64,000 bases of DNA from Pithys albifrons albifrons (taxonomy: Eukaryota; Chordata; Aves; Passeriformes; Thamnophilidae): positions 110,657,727 through 110,721,726 of the forward strand of contig NC_092458.1 in NCBI RefSeq assembly GCF_047495875.1, in the 5' to 3' direction. Every line of letters starts with the position of its first letter. Position 1 is the first letter of the stretch. Both the position numbers and the translations under genes were made by a program. The notes beneath the pieces were generated by a model, which was not told the DNA's origin, made no database searches, and saw only the letters and a program-made list of their open reading frames with translations. Below are positions 39,903-52,741 of the stretch, one piece after another.

Positions 39903-41450
39903 ATGTGTCAAGCAGAATAAATCCTGCTTTTGATGTATATTTTATCCTTCAGATGACTGTTGTCAACTTGTTTCTGCTCAGTTTGGATAAGCTCACAATG
40001 CCAACCCAGCCTGCAAACATAATTTCACCATCCTCAGTGCAGCTGCCAGCATTACAAAGGGGAGGCTTGCATGGCTCTGTTTTGCCCCTGGTCACACACA
40101 GTTTGGACTGAGGGTCTTCAGCATCACTATTCATTTCTGAAAGAATGTTATCATTCCAAGTCCTGTCCAAACATTAAACCAACTTCATGCAGAGTTTCAG
40201 CCTGGCCAGATTAGTTTCATCATATTCTGATTAATATTTAGTCCCTTTACCCAATAAGAAGGCTAATCCTTTGGACACCTCTCTGCAATGAGGCCATGCT
40301 TCAAATTAAGGTGGAATGTATGAAAAGGGAAATTTGTAGATTTGGATCAAGACCAAAGGTCCACGCATTTAAACAGTTCTTTGGCTAAAAACCACCATCA
40401 CACACACAAACCCCCTAATCTCATTTCCTGTATCAAATAAAAATTAGGCATCATTATGTTCATTAGCATGTAAAATCTGATTCAGCTCCACCCACTAGCT
40501 GAAGTAACATGGACCATAACAAATCATCCACAGAAGTCTTTCAAAATAGTTATTATTCCCAATTTCATTCACTTTGATAGACTAATAACTGAAAAATATA
40601 CTATTGTAAAGCAGATGTGGTATTTGGCTCTCCCCATGTACAACTTCCTCAACACACTTGATGACCTTGACATTGATTACTGCTGCATTCCTCTATCCAA
40701 GAGAAGAATTTAAAAATGCCATATGTATTCGTGGTTATTAATTCCATGTCTTTTATATAAAGTCTACTTACTGATTTATTTCCCTTTGATTAACTTGAAA
40801 ACTATTAGCTAGCTATATTTGCAATCTATGTTATTACACATTGGTAAGGGTTTGCACTAAAGAAAACAGTGACTCAGGTGTCCTTGAGGTGCTCCTCTTT
40901 ATCATTCTCAGATTTGCACTAATTCCTGCCAAATCAGATTTCCTTTGTTCCCCAAGATTATAGCTCTTCTAGTAAAAAAGTGCTCTCATCTATTGTGCTT
41001 CATTTGGGGATAAAATATTCACCAAACTACCAAACCATAACTATTTCATAACCATTTACATAATCTTTGCACTTAAATGCTAAGGTTTGAAGTATTTGTT
41101 CTGTGTTCATCCCCTTGACACACACACAGGCAGCAATGCTGCCCTTCCTTGCCCTGTGCTTTCAGCTCTGTGGCCATCCTGTAGCAAGCAGGTCAAACAT
41201 TATTCCCCATCAGGGCAAGCTCCTGAACAGCTGAACAAAAAACCTTCAGGGTGATCCATTTCTTCTTTCATCCTAAATATAAACTTATATCCTCATTTTA
41301 CTAAACAACTCCTTCTGGACATACATCTGACTTCAGCACTAACCTTACAGCTCATGAAAGCACCATTGAATTGGAAATACTTACTACCACTGCATTGTGG
41401 TTATGAGGAAAAAACCAAACCATGCTGCTGAAAGTCAAAGAACTAGTCAA

Positions 41451-41453
<3 letters not shown>
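39903..41453. other. unique non-coding DNA
   Basis: No gene or transposon recognised. Short frames on both strands at 39949-40170 have no motif. Confidence 0.55.
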
Positions 41454-41482
<29 letters not shown>

Positions 41483-41975
41483 GAGGGAAAAAAAAGGAAA
41501 AAAAAGGAAAAAAGGAAAAAAAAAAAGGAAAAAAAGAAAAAAGGGAAAAAAAAGGAAAAAAGAAAAAAGGAAAAAGGAAAAAAGGAAAAAAGGGAAAAAA
41601 GGGGAAAAATGAAAAAAAAGACAAAAAACCAAAAAGAGACAAAAAAGACAAAAAAGACAAAAAAAGGAAAAAAGAAAAAAGGAAAAAAGGAAAAAAAAAG
41701 GAAAAAAAAGACAAAAAAGGGAAAAAAAGGGGGGAAAAAGGAAAAAAGGAAAAAAGGGAAAAAAAAGGGAAAAAAGGGAAAAAAAAGGGAAAAAAGGGAA
41801 AAAAAAGGGAAAAAAAGGGAAAAAAAAGGGAAAAAAAGGGAAAAAAAGGGAAAAAAAGGGAAAAAAAAGGGAAAAAAGGGAAAAAAAGGGAAAAAAAGGG
41901 GAAAAAAGGGGAAAAAAGGGAAAAAAAGGGAAAAAAAGGGAAAAAAGGAAAAAAGGAAAAAAGGAAAAAAGAAAA
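41454..41975 (+). repeat. polypurine tract, (GGG A6-7)n
   Basis: An almost pure purine stretch of 522 bp. 41454-41609 and 41713-41975 contain no pyrimidine at all. The middle (41611-41712) has a few C residues in GACAAAAAA units. The right half is a near-regular repeat of GGG followed by six or seven A (period 9-11). Long Lys/Gly frames on one strand and Phe/Pro/Leu frames on the other arise only from this composition. Such tracts can form intramolecular triplexes (H-DNA), and the G runs with loops of seven or fewer satisfy the loose quadruplex rule. Confidence 0.97.
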
Positions 41976-43858
41976 CCAAATGCAGACACACAAACCATGA
42001 AAACAACATTTCTGTGGAATGCTACTTGTCTCTCTACAAGTGTCTAGCTAGTTGACTTTCTCACTCATAATAATAAAATAATAAAGAAGTAATCCCATTC
42101 TAAAACTTACAGCTAGCTCAGCTTTATCAGCAATGCCTCTCCACATTAACACTTCAGAACCACCACTTCAACAAACACTGAAATTCATTTCATGAGTTGT
42201 TCTTCACAGCTTCTAGTCACATATATCTTGATTTATAATAAAAAAACTTAGCCCCTATAAGAGTGGTTTCCTTCAAGACTCTAGTAAATTACACTTAGGC
42301 TCTCTGTATATATTTTTTACTAGATTTACCTACCCTTTTGAAGAAGCCAAACAGACCCTCATTCATTCACAAACTGAAATTCTACATGTACTTTTTAGCA
42401 GAGGCACAGACAAAACAGATGGAGAGAAAAAAGGAAGGGGGGCCGGGGGAGAGGGAACTTGATTTTGCATTTCTCCAGGAGCCAGTTCTGCTAGATCTTT
42501 TGTGGCATTTCTCACAGTTGTTTTACTGAGATACTATTGTTTTCATCCACTGACAGTCAAAAAAATCCTCATCCATAACAGGCTTAATGTCTGAGCCAGA
42601 ACTTGACTGCTCCAAGAGGGAGTTAATATCATTGAGCATCAGAATAATTCAGGATGTAATTTGTTGGGGCTTTACGTGTGATGAGCACAGATCATTATAC
42701 CTCTGTGTGTATGTGAATGTGCACAGATGCTCACAGACACAGTGCTAGAGAGAGAAAGCTTTCTGTCCCTTTTCTGTCACACATTTCTTCTTTGTCTCTC
42801 CACATTTTAAAACTTGATCTTGGTCAAGATGAGAGATAGAGGGTGCACATTAAATGGGCACCTATCAACACACTCTCTTTATATATATATTATTTTCAAG
42901 CAGTCAACCATGTGAATTAGTAGCACACTAAAGTGGTGGTGCTGCCCATGAGCAGCATCTGCCCTTAGATATTTGAAGATGGGCATCTCTCTCAGCAACA
43001 GAGCTCATTGTGTTCCTGCAGACACAACGAAAATGGTATCACTTAATCTTTCTTGAAAGAGGTGTGTGTGCATGGGGAGAAGAATAACACACATGTACTA
43101 GATTTCCAAGTCTTTTTGAAATGTATCTTCTTGTACAGAAGAAAAAAAAACAATAAAAAGCTATGTTTCATTTTTCTTTGAAAACCTAGGCTTCTTAGTT
43201 TGCTCCCTTGCCATTTGTTGTCTTCCTCACAGCACTGGTGCATAAAAATCACTTCATATTTTTTTGCTAACGGAAGTTGCCAAATTATCATGAGATTGTA
43301 GTACAACATGTAGATGTCCTTACAGAGGAAAATGACTACCAAATGCCTAATAGTCATAAGTCCAGTAATAAAAGATTTCAGAAAGTTTTCTTAAGTTCAA
43401 GTAAGAAAATTGGTAAAGCAAAACTCAAAAGGAAAAACTAAAACTATTTGATACTTTCATTACTTGCTTTTCTCACAAAAGAATTCTTATATAGAGCTTA
43501 CAAAGTGAGTTCAAATTGGCCAGAGCACTTATACCCGAACTTACAATCTTATTCTGTCCCAAAACATTATTTCCTTAGAGGCTTTATTGTTGGATGGCGA
43601 AGGGTTTGGTTTGTTTGGAGGGTGTTTGGGTTTTTTTATAACTGTATTTGGCTTTGTTTCCAGTGCACTGCTTGTGGTGTTTTAAGTGAAATAAAATCAA
43701 TGCTATGTATACATCAATAAGTATTTTCAAATACATGTACCTGTTTTACCTTTTGGACATTAAGAAATGCACAAGTTTCTCATCAGTGCAATAAAAATAC
43801 AGTTAGTGGCTAAAAGTTGAAATATTTTTATCTTTCAAAGAGTGTAGCTATTTTATAG
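41976..43858. other. unique non-coding DNA
   Basis: No gene or transposon recognised. There is a short (TA)n at about 42882 and a T/G-rich tract at 43606-43639. Confidence 0.55.
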
Positions 43859-43952
43859 TTTTGGGTTTTTTTGTTTTGTTTAGGGTTTGAGTTCTTTTGT
43901 TGTAGTTTTTTGTTTGGTTTTTTTTGTTTGTTTTGCCTTTTTTTTTTTCAGT
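43859..43952 (+). repeat. T/G-rich low-complexity tract
   Basis: About 90 bp of T runs separated by G, GG or GGG with few other bases. A smaller tract of the same kind lies at about 44200-44240. Confidence 0.9.
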
Positions 43953-44240
43953 GTAGATTTCCTGTGTAAGAAAAAAAAGATACAAACTTTCACCATGTAT
44001 ATAATGTATTTCAGTATAACATCAGTAAAAACCTGACTCCCAGTCCCCTATATAACATATAAAATATTTAATTGTATAGTTTTGCTGCTGTCACTCCACT
44101 TTGGCAAGCTAATTAATTCAAGGCAAATTCAATTCATATGTTACCCTATTGAGGTCAACAGCTGTACCAGTTGTACATGTGAGCTGTTTTTTCTTTTAGT
44201 GAGGTGGGGGGGTTGTGGTTTTTTGTTTGCTTGTTTTCAG

Positions 44241-45429
44241 GTTTAACTTGCAACTTTCTTGAGGATATTTAGCAAAGTATTAAAACAAACAAACAAAAAG
44301 TATCAGAGAATATACTTCAAGAGAGAAACAAATACAAACAATCTTGGATGGAAAAAAAAAGGAGATTATATAAATTATGAGAAGAGTATTGGCTTTGATT
44401 GGAAGAACTTACTTTACCATCACCTATATTTTATATACTTGTCAGTCCAGGGGTATGATTCCCAGAGGTATATCTTTCTCAGCATCATGCTACAAGGCAG
44501 TAGATAATATAAAGTAGAACTGTAGTTAAAATTCTTATGTGCTGGTTTTCCTACTATTGCCTCTAAGGCAGGAAGAGACCACCGAGCAGTATTGTATTGA
44601 GACTCTCAAATGCAATTTCAGCCTAATGCTTTGCATTAATATGTGGCATCTCTGAGTGCTCTGCTCTACTACAGAATGAAAGACTGACTCAGGTACTGTG
44701 AGAACCACATCTGCGATTAGATGTGGCAATAGTATTCTTATTGTGAAGCCACTGGTGAAACAGTTTAAGGACTGATGAGAAGAATGTTCCACCACAAAAA
44801 TAGTGGAGCCAAATTACGTAGAGAGATTTACAGTACTCCAAAGAGAAAGCAAACACATTTCTGCAGATATTGCTAAGTTATCTTTAATAAACACAGCTGA
44901 ACACATATATTAACCTTTACCATAAACATACAGGTTACTTGTTCAGCTAGGGTATGTTCTGTAACTTTGAGAGGATAAGATCTCCCAAGCAGATATAGAT
45001 TTTAGACCTGCATGTTTTCTAGAAACTGGTCATACTATTTGCAATTACATAGTTATAACTTAGTCCCCAAAATAGAAAATGTTTAATTTTCTTTTTCCTC
45101 TTCCTAAGTTTAAATATTTTTATTAGTCCCCCCCCCAAAAAAAAGAAATAATTTTTCAAAAGATAGTACTTCAATTCTTTTTCCACCCCCGTGCATAAAA
45201 TCATCTTGTCTTTCAAAATAATATTGCCACTATAACATATCAACACAATAATATATATTTTCCTTTTTCATCGACCACATTGCATTCTGAAAGAAGTTCC
45301 AGCAGCATACAGTTCTTGTTTCTTTGCTCTATAACTGTTCTCCTAGCATGGAATTTCATGTGATATCTACTGTGATGCTTTGTTGGTACAAAAAAATCAA
45401 AGGTGAGCAATTCAGATCCATATAGACCC
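44241..45429. other. unique non-coding DNA
   Basis: No gene or family recognised. The minus-strand frame 44535-44795 (86 codons) has no motif. A C9-A8 junction lies at 45128-45144. Confidence 0.5.
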
Positions 45430-45785
45430 TGTGAGACTGAAAGCAGATATCAGCTGAGAAGCGGCAAGGCCACAGCTCCTGTTGTCCTGTAAAGGAGAAA
45501 CACTCCCTGGGAGTTCTTAACAACTCCCCAGAAGTTTCTCATGAGAACTCCTCGGGTTTCCCACAGCACACTGAAGATAGTCCTGAAAACAGTCAGGATG
45601 ATTTCACCAAAACACTGGACTTGTGAGATACGGATTACAACCAACTGGGATTTGTAGATTGATAGTGTGAGATTCAGTTTAGCCAATGGAATGTAGCCTT
45701 AACCCTATGTAAACCACATGAAGTGTTTAATAAATGGCATTTGCTAGACCACATGGGTCTGGTGTGTGGTGTCCTTATTCCTCCA
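45430..45785 (+). mobile_element. probable solo endogenous-retrovirus LTR
   Basis: The block begins TGTGAGACTGAAAGC and ends CCTCCACA, so it has TG...CA termini. Near the 3' side it carries the polyadenylation signal AATAAA (45730-45735), followed within about 25 bases by a self-complementary AGACCACATGGGTCT and a GT-rich segment. That is the R-U5 layout usual in retroviral LTRs. The flanking bases (GACCC left, TATTT right) do not form a target-site duplication, so the ends are approximate or the duplication has decayed. No internal retroviral coding sequence is present. Confidence 0.5.
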
Positions 45786-45865
45786 CATATTTATTGTTTA
45801 CTTTAATTCTTTAGTGAACTTCCTAAGCTTTTTATTATACACCTTTAATGGAAGACTGATAGAGG

Positions 45866-46102
45866 GCAGATGTCAATTAAATATTAGGAAGAAATTCATT
45901 ACTGTGAGGGTGGTGATGCACTGGGACAGGTTGCCTGGAAAAACTGAGGATGTCCCATCCCTGGAAGTGTTCAAGACCAACTTGGATGTGGCTCTGAGCA
46001 ACATGGTCTAGTGGAAGGTGTCTCTGCCCATGGCAGGGGGGTTGGAACTGGATGAGCTTTCAGGTCTTTTCCAACACAATCCAGTCTATGACTATGTGAT
46101 TG
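45866..46102 (+). mobile_element. CR1 LINE 3' end, sense
   Basis: Starts within AATATTAGGAAGAAATTCAT and runs through ACTGTGAGGGTGGTGATGCA, CTGGAAGTGTTCAAGACC and the CR1 3' untranslated region to a degenerate terminal repeat (CTATGACTATGTGATTG). It is strongly 5'-truncated, keeping only about the last 240 bp. It begins about 80 bp after the probable LTR and keeps the best-preserved 3' region of the CR1 copies here. Confidence 0.93.
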
Positions 46103-46213
46103 AATTCTAAAATTAATGAAGCCTAATAAAAATGCACGCTCATCACGTACCTTAAAACATGTGGACTGTAGCAATTCTACCCCAACTTTTAGCAACATGC
46201 AAACAAGAATCAT

Positions 46214-46250
46214 TAAAAAAAAACCAAACAAAACAAAAAAAAAACCCAAG
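46214..46250 (-). repeat. A/C-rich low-complexity tract
   Basis: Runs of A broken by CC or C (AAACCAAACAAAACAAA), about 110 bp after the CR1 end. It is of the same class as the other G/T-rich tracts, on the opposite strand. Confidence 0.85.
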
Positions 46251-47899
46251 ATTTGAATAGTGGGTAGTTTACACAGTTACATAATGAAAATTTTAGAACA
46301 AAACAGCTCTGGCCCCAGTGCACTCAAGTGCAACTTTGTCAGTACATTTCATAGGATTACACAGTAGATTGATGTGGAGTCCCTGTGTGCTGTGGTCCAA
46401 AACTTATTCAAAGCTGGAGCAATTTGAATTCTTATTGAATTTGATGCCTCTCCTAAAGCTATCCCACTGCTTAAGTGCAAACACAGAAATACTTGTGGTT
46501 TCTAAAAACGCCATATATTAAGAAAGACAGTGCTAATACAGCAATAAGAATGATGCAAAGAAAATTGCAACTCTTCATCCTAAAAGCCCAGTAATGCAGT
46601 TTAAAAGTTATAAAATGGGAAGTAAAAGACACTCAGAGCATAACATTTTTTTATCATGTTAAAAAAAAAGTGTTGACAACCCCCTACCAATAATAATATC
46701 TGCATAAAACACTACAGCTATTTCTGGAGCAGTGTTTTCTTTACTCTTACTAACTTCCTTTTCATCAATCACACTCAGGAAATTTAGAAGAATTTCAATA
46801 CAAAAGTTACTAAAAAAAGTTATTTCTATATTATACAATTTCAATTTTAAAAGGAACTGCATTCTAGAGTTTGAATTTTAATATCATAGAACCATAATGA
46901 AATAAAAGGCAACCTGATGGCTAAGAACGATTTCTTATATACACTTTTCAATATGCCTAAGTACATGCATCATTTTTGGCCCATTTCTAAAATTCATCCT
47001 ATGGCAGAATTTCAAATGAGCACAAAATACTGACACAAGTTAAGATAAAAGCCAAATTCACATTCAAATTTTTATCAGTGATGGTTGAAGTTCGGTTTTT
47101 TGGTTGGTATTTTTTATGTTGTTGCTTGTTTCTTTTGCTTTTATTCTTGAACTCTATCTTACTCTTTAAAATCTGTTAATGGCAAACCTATTTACTTATA
47201 CATTTATACATTAAAAAATCCAAGTTCAGACTGTATGACTCCATACTTAGTGTTTGTATTTTGGTTCTTATGGACTAGAAAGAACACAAATACTATGAGT
47301 AAAAACAATTAAGAGGACTTACCTCTGTCATTCTTTGGTATGATATCTATGTCCCCTACACTGATTCTTCAGACAGACCTCTTCTGTAAAAATTATTACT
47401 TCTGCTTCTCCTCCCCAGCCCAGCCCATCCCCAACACGATTCTGCAGGTGCATGTGGAAGGGCACAGAGAGATGCTGAAGAAGTGATTGTTTGTGTGTTA
47501 TCAAGTAGGGAAACAAAGGTAGCATCTCGTTTCAATAGGACAAGATGCTGTTTGAAACGTCACAGACACTTTTATACCAGTCAGGTACATTTCAGCTGTC
47601 AAGTGAGTGGGCAATTAGCATAATGCACCACCCTCCCAATACTGTAGGGCTCAGGATTGCCATTTTACACCTTATTGTTTCACCTGGTCAGCTAAAAGCC
47701 TTCCTAATTTTTCCATTTTTTTTTCCTTGAACAAAACTAAAATAAGGGTCATGAACCACTAATTATCTGTTTAAAAACTGTTGCAACTAGAATGACCCTT
47801 CTGCTTCTGAGCAACGCCCTGCTTGCTCCTGAACAAATTTTATCTGAGAAAAAGAAGAAAAGAAGGAAGAGGTCCACTGTATTTTTTTAATTTCTTTAA
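46251..47899. other. unique AT-rich non-coding DNA
   Basis: No gene recognised. A T/G-rich tract lies at 47092-47125. 47570-47700 has well-mixed sequence with homeobox-like words. Confidence 0.5.
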
Positions 47900-47901
47900 T
47901 T

Positions 47902-47940
<39 letters not shown>

Positions 47941-47943
47941 TTA
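47900..47943. repeat. (TTTA)n microsatellite
   Basis: About ten perfect TTTA units, a tetranucleotide microsatellite likely to be length-polymorphic. Confidence 0.97.
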
Positions 47944-48609
47944 ATTCTGGCCAGCTTTGTTACAGATCTCACAGAGGATGGTCTGTGAGCTCAGGGTTAC
48001 ACTAAACAGACATGAAGCAAATGAGTAGTCTAGAGTGGTCAGGAGACTGGGCACATCTGTGGAGAACAGGACACTTACCATTCCTGTCTCTGGTCTTTCA
48101 GAGACACTGCAAGAAAAATAAAAGGGCAAGGCAAATATAGATTTTATATTGAATCAGTTCTATTCTCAATGCACACGCAAAAGTGCCAAATCAGCAGCAG
48201 AGAAAAAAAAACATCGTTTATTAGGAAACGTGTGATATGCTAATAACATTGAAAAAGTAGCTGGGGAGATGGGAAACAGCCTCTTCAGGCTTCTTCTGTA
48301 AGATGTCTGTGTCAGGTCTATTCCCCGTAAATGAGCAGGGAACTTAGAAATAACCAGTTTTGATTTGTTTTAATAGGATGTGCTTTCTCAGCTCCCTTTT
48401 TACCTAGTGATAGCACTTTACAGTATTCAAGCAGAACTCCCCACAAATTTGCACAAACGTGAGCTAAAAATTTTGTCCTATTCAGAGCAACAAGATTAAC
48501 CTGCCATGTTAAAGAAAGGTAGATTTGCTTTTCAGTTGAATGCCACCTAAGTATGCTATAATTTAAGAAGGTATGCTCATTCAGTCTGTCTCCAATAGGT
48601 TAGAATAAA

Positions 48610-48790
48610 ATAAAGTATTTCAGATGTAAGGGACCTACACTGATCATCTGGTCCAACTCAGGGAACCAAGAGTTAAAGCATGTTGTTAAGGGCATTATCC
48701 AAATCCTCTTAAACACTTACAGAGATGGGGCAAGGATCACCCCTCTAAGAAGACCAGTCTAGCGTTTGACCACCATCTTCGTAAAGATTA
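48610..48790 (-). mobile_element. CR1 LINE 3' fragment, antisense
   Basis: The plus strand carries GATCATCTGGTCCAACTCAG, then GTTAAAGCATGTTGTTAAGG and a degraded ACCACCATCTTCGTAAAGA, the complement of the CR1 3' region. It has several small indels compared with the copy at 23325 and is truncated on both sides. Confidence 0.88.
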
Positions 48791-49854
48791 ATAGAGCCAG
48801 GGAATGTATTGTGCATAACAAAATGCAAAAGCAAATGAGTAAACACAAATAGCAAATGAATAAACCTTCTTGATGCTACAGTATAAACATGCATAGTCAT
48901 TTACCCTGTTCTATTTCTTCCTGACCTGCATGAACATGGAACAAAATGAATGCAAACCTACCAATCATTTATAGATTATATTTTGACAAAAACTATAGAG
49001 TATATCCATCATAACAAAGAAGCACTTTGGCATTTGTTGAAATTTTAATTCACTTTTATTTCTAGCTTCAGGAAGGAGCTGTCTTGCACAGTAACTCATA
49101 GACAGAGATGAAGATATTTAAACATCCACAGCTCACTTCTCAAAAACATCAATATTTCAGTCATGCTTACAAGACTCAAGGAATTCTGCAAACTGAAGCT
49201 TTATATTTGTTGTTTTAAAGACTGCTTTCAGTTGCTTCTAGTACAGTAATCTTTCTGAATTTTGTAGGTATGAGGTGTCACTAAGACGAAGTGTTATTCC
49301 TATTCATGTCAATGCGCACATCATATTATCCTCTGTAATCATTCCTGGGATTCATGTCAAGAATGACACACTAAAAGATGCTACTCACTCTGAATTGCAG
49401 TTAAGAACACCATATTTTCCAATATACTGCTCAGAATGTAAGAGATTCCCTATTCTGGGGCATTGCTTTATTTTTATCATTATTTTTATCCCATCAAATT
49501 CACAGTCAATGATTTGAGCTTGCAGCACAAACTTGCCTCAAGCATTTTGTAGTCAGGCCAAGAAAAACTGGACAAAACACAGTGTATTCATTATTCACAA
49601 TGTATTTTAAGACAGTTACATTAGAATTTCACTGAGGGGTAGAGGTTTGGTTTTCTCTATAAATGAGGCTGACCACACAATTCAACCCATTTCCTGCAAG
49701 GCGTTCTTTAATAGCAGTGTGCAAAGACACATTTGAGAAGATTTGTTCAATGCAGCTCACCTTTACAGAGCAAAATGGCACAAAGCGAGGGGACAGATAA
49801 AAGAAATCTTGTGTTATTTCATTTACTAAATATTTTCTGGAAATGAGTTACAGG
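48791..49854. other. unique non-coding DNA
   Basis: No gene or repeat recognised. The 80-codon frame at 49275 has no motif. Confidence 0.55.
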
Positions 49855-50190
49855 ACTAGGAGAGACAGAGAAGTCATTCAGCCCCTTCCCCTATAGTAAG
49901 ACAGTTTCAGCTATACCTTTTCCTATCTGACCTGTTGTTATGTAAACCTTTCTTAAAAACATCTCATATCAAAGACACTACATTTCATCAGGAAAGGTGT
50001 GCAGAGTTCACATATCCTTTCCATGACATATTTCTTTTTCCCATAGCATCTAAGCTCAATCTTTATGCTACTTAAACCTGTACTTCTTGGGACCCCTAAT
50101 GTGTACACAGAAAAAAAAATCCTTCTTGCAGCAAGACTTATGAACCAATCTTTCTATTCATCTTGGCATAGGTAAAGACTCTGCTAGAAT
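49855..50190 (-). mobile_element. ancient CR1 / L3-like LINE fragment, antisense
   Basis: The plus strand has AGGAGAGACAGAGAAGTCAT, then CCTTTCTTAAAAACATCTCA, then CATAGCATCTAAGCTCAATC and CTTAAACCTGTACTTCTTGG. This series of landmarks matches the antisense 3' part of the old amniote CR1-L3 type more closely than the younger avian CR1 copies nearby. Many substitutions separate the landmarks, consistent with an old insertion. The assignment is from memory of the family pattern. Confidence 0.65.
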
Positions 50191-50767
50191 ACTATGACAA
50201 CCTTTGACTTTCACTGTGCAGTAAAAATACAGGCTGACATAGCTCAGAAATCATCTCTGAGAATTACCAGAGGTCCTATCACACCCAGATATGCTGTCAC
50301 CCTCTTTCTCAAACCAAGGGTGCAGCTTAGTTCTTTAACCATTGCTCTAAATTATGTCAGCAAATGACCTTTGTAACAAGGATGATGCAATGAGTTGTTA
50401 TAATCTTAAACACTTGTAGAATCACCAGTCAGCAGCTTTCCCTCTATACAGAGTAGTGGACTACCACACAACTAAAGTTATACAAACAGGTACCAACACT
50501 AAGTTAAATATAATTGCCAATTTCAAAATGTGGAAGGGAACTATTTCAGCAACTAAGAATACATATTGGGTTTCATTAAGAAATTACATTTTACAGGAAA
50601 AAAAAAAAACAACAAAAAACAAACCAAGACATTTGTTGTGAAACATAAAGGGAGGGCACAGAAAACTTGCTGCTTCTAGCTGCTTCCTAGCTTTACATTA
50701 TCTACTGAAGGTCTGGATGCACCATGGAAAGGAGCATTAGCCAGTCAAGCACCCTGACTGTTCTCAG

Positions 50768-50880
50768 ATCACAGGCTATTTTGAGTTGGAAGGGACCCAT
50801 AAGAATCATCGAGTCCAACTCTTAGAACTCACACAACAGATAGATAAGCCAGACAACCATGAAAGGCTCTCATAAACACT
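50768..50880 (-). mobile_element. CR1 LINE 3' terminal fragment, antisense
   Basis: TTTTGAGTTGGAAGGGACCC followed by AGAATCATCGAGTCCAACTC is the complement of the very 3' end of avian CR1. Only about 110 bp remain, which is typical of extreme 5' truncation. Confidence 0.88.
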
Positions 50881-52429
50881 GGGGGCTATGACTAAAATGA
50901 AAGACTGGTTTAGAGCTCCTTAAATTTCATTCTGAAATGAAAATGATGGGTTGAGCTTATGAACTCAGAGGGTTTAGACACCTTTAAGGCTTTAAATAGT
51001 AAAAATGATACCCTTAATTGCATCCTGCAGCATTTGTGTCTTGCAGAAGGATGATTGATATTTTATCTTTTAAAAGATGTAAAAATACTTGGAATTCTTG
51101 CTCCTTTTAAGCCATTATCCTCAGACTCATTAACCTGGAGGCACTTTGCATTCAAACATCCCTTGATCTTAGGTAGAGAAAAGAAGGCTCTCTGCAACTT
51201 GACTTGCTCTTTTCCACTTAATCATGGTCCAAGCCTCATGCTGGCAGTCCATCATATACTGACACACAGAGACACATTGGCTTACCGCTTTTAGTCAGCA
51301 AGAGAGAAAATAAAGTTTGGAGAACTTATTCTATGCACACGGACAATCCTAAGTATTTGCATAGGACAGGTTTCCTCCTACTGATTATTACTTGGAGCAC
51401 AAGTGATCCTACACACAAGCCACAGGGGCTGCTTGAGGAGCAAGGCTGTGCTTCACATGTAATCTTGTTGTTACAGATTATTTCGCACTCCATGTCATAC
51501 ATGCGAGTCAGGAGAGCTTAATGAACACAGGGCCCAACAACCAGGATTAGCAGCAGGAAGTTATAGAACATTAGATTAATGAGCTAAAGCTACCAGGCCC
51601 AGAACAGGAACAATTGGTAAGAATCCAAGATTGTGAGCCAAGGACTAGAGTCCTACAAAACCAGTCGCCAGAAATAAATGCCTATTGTACTAACACAAAG
51701 GGAATAGAAAAAAAGAAGTTTCCTATCAAAGCACGTGACTTGGGGACTGAAAAAAACCCCAGCAATGAAACCAAAAAAGTAAGAATGACAACCTCCTGCT
51801 CAGAAGCAACAATAAATAAATGCACAAGCTGGAAGAATATTACAGGAGTGATTTAAAAAAAAAAAAAAGAAAAAGAAAATAGTTCTGTGGAATCCAACTG
51901 AGGGAAGCCCACAGAGCCATAAAATCAAGTTGATAGAAGTTTCTAATATGTTTATTTCATTCTGACAAAACCCTTTTCCTGTTTAGGGCTGCTGATGTAG
52001 ATGCCTTATGAAAGCAACACTCTGGAATTGCTTTAAACAGAGCATGGGCAAGATCTGGATGCAAATAAGTAAAAAGCCATTTTAATACATTTGTTTCCTG
52101 TTGCTTATATAAATCTGAACATCGCTCTTGGCTGTGTCACTGTTAAATCCTAACTTTGATTTCAATGAGAGATTAGCATGGAGGGAGGGGGGAATGGATT
52201 TTTTTATGTGTTCATTTTTGCAGGGCATTAAAGAGAGGGTATTTTGAGCATTAAAAACCAAAACAAAACAAATTAAAAAAACCTCAAAACACACCAGAAT
52301 CTCCACGGGCATAGAGAGTTTTGTCATCCAAAGTTTTTGGTACTAAAAAAGTCCAAAGTGTCTTGCCATAAGGTAAAATCCACCCCAAAACAGAAGTCCC
52401 AACTCCAATAACTTCTAAATCCAACAAAC
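50881..52429. other. unique non-coding DNA
   Basis: No gene recognised. Short A runs lie at about 51856-51868 and an A/C-rich tract at 52253-52292. Confidence 0.5.
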
Positions 52430-52495
52430 AATTAAAAAACAAACAAGCAAAAAACCAAACAAAACACCAAAGCAGAAGCACAAAAAAAAACCTCA
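52430..52495 (-). repeat. A/C-rich low-complexity tract
   Basis: Runs of A with CAAAC, CCAAAC and ACACC interruptions, with some G. Degenerate member of the dispersed A/C or T/G class. Confidence 0.75.
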
Positions 52496-52741
52496 CAGAA
52501 AAACATAGCTTCAACTTTCCAACTCATATACAAATAATACCAACAAAAGCAAGCAAAACCAGCAGAATTACCAATCTTTGCAGAGTTGTCAGGTTTCTAG
52601 CTCTACCTCAGTTTATCCTTTACACAGGATAGACTTTTTATTTGTTTGGTTTTTTTTTAATTCAGTGAGCATTCTTGTTTACTCATAGTAGGCCCTTCTG
52701 CATTACTATATGCACAGCAGTAAGAGATGGCCAGAGCATAA

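Noticed and set aside
41352..42055. Long Lys/Gly-rich frames (plus) and Phe/Pro/Leu-rich frames (minus), up to 213 codons
   Set aside because: All are produced by the purine tract, which has almost no stop codons in several frames. Composition alone explains them.
47900..47943. CRISPR-like regular repeat
   Set aside because: It is a simple tetranucleotide microsatellite without spacers, and the DNA is eukaryotic.
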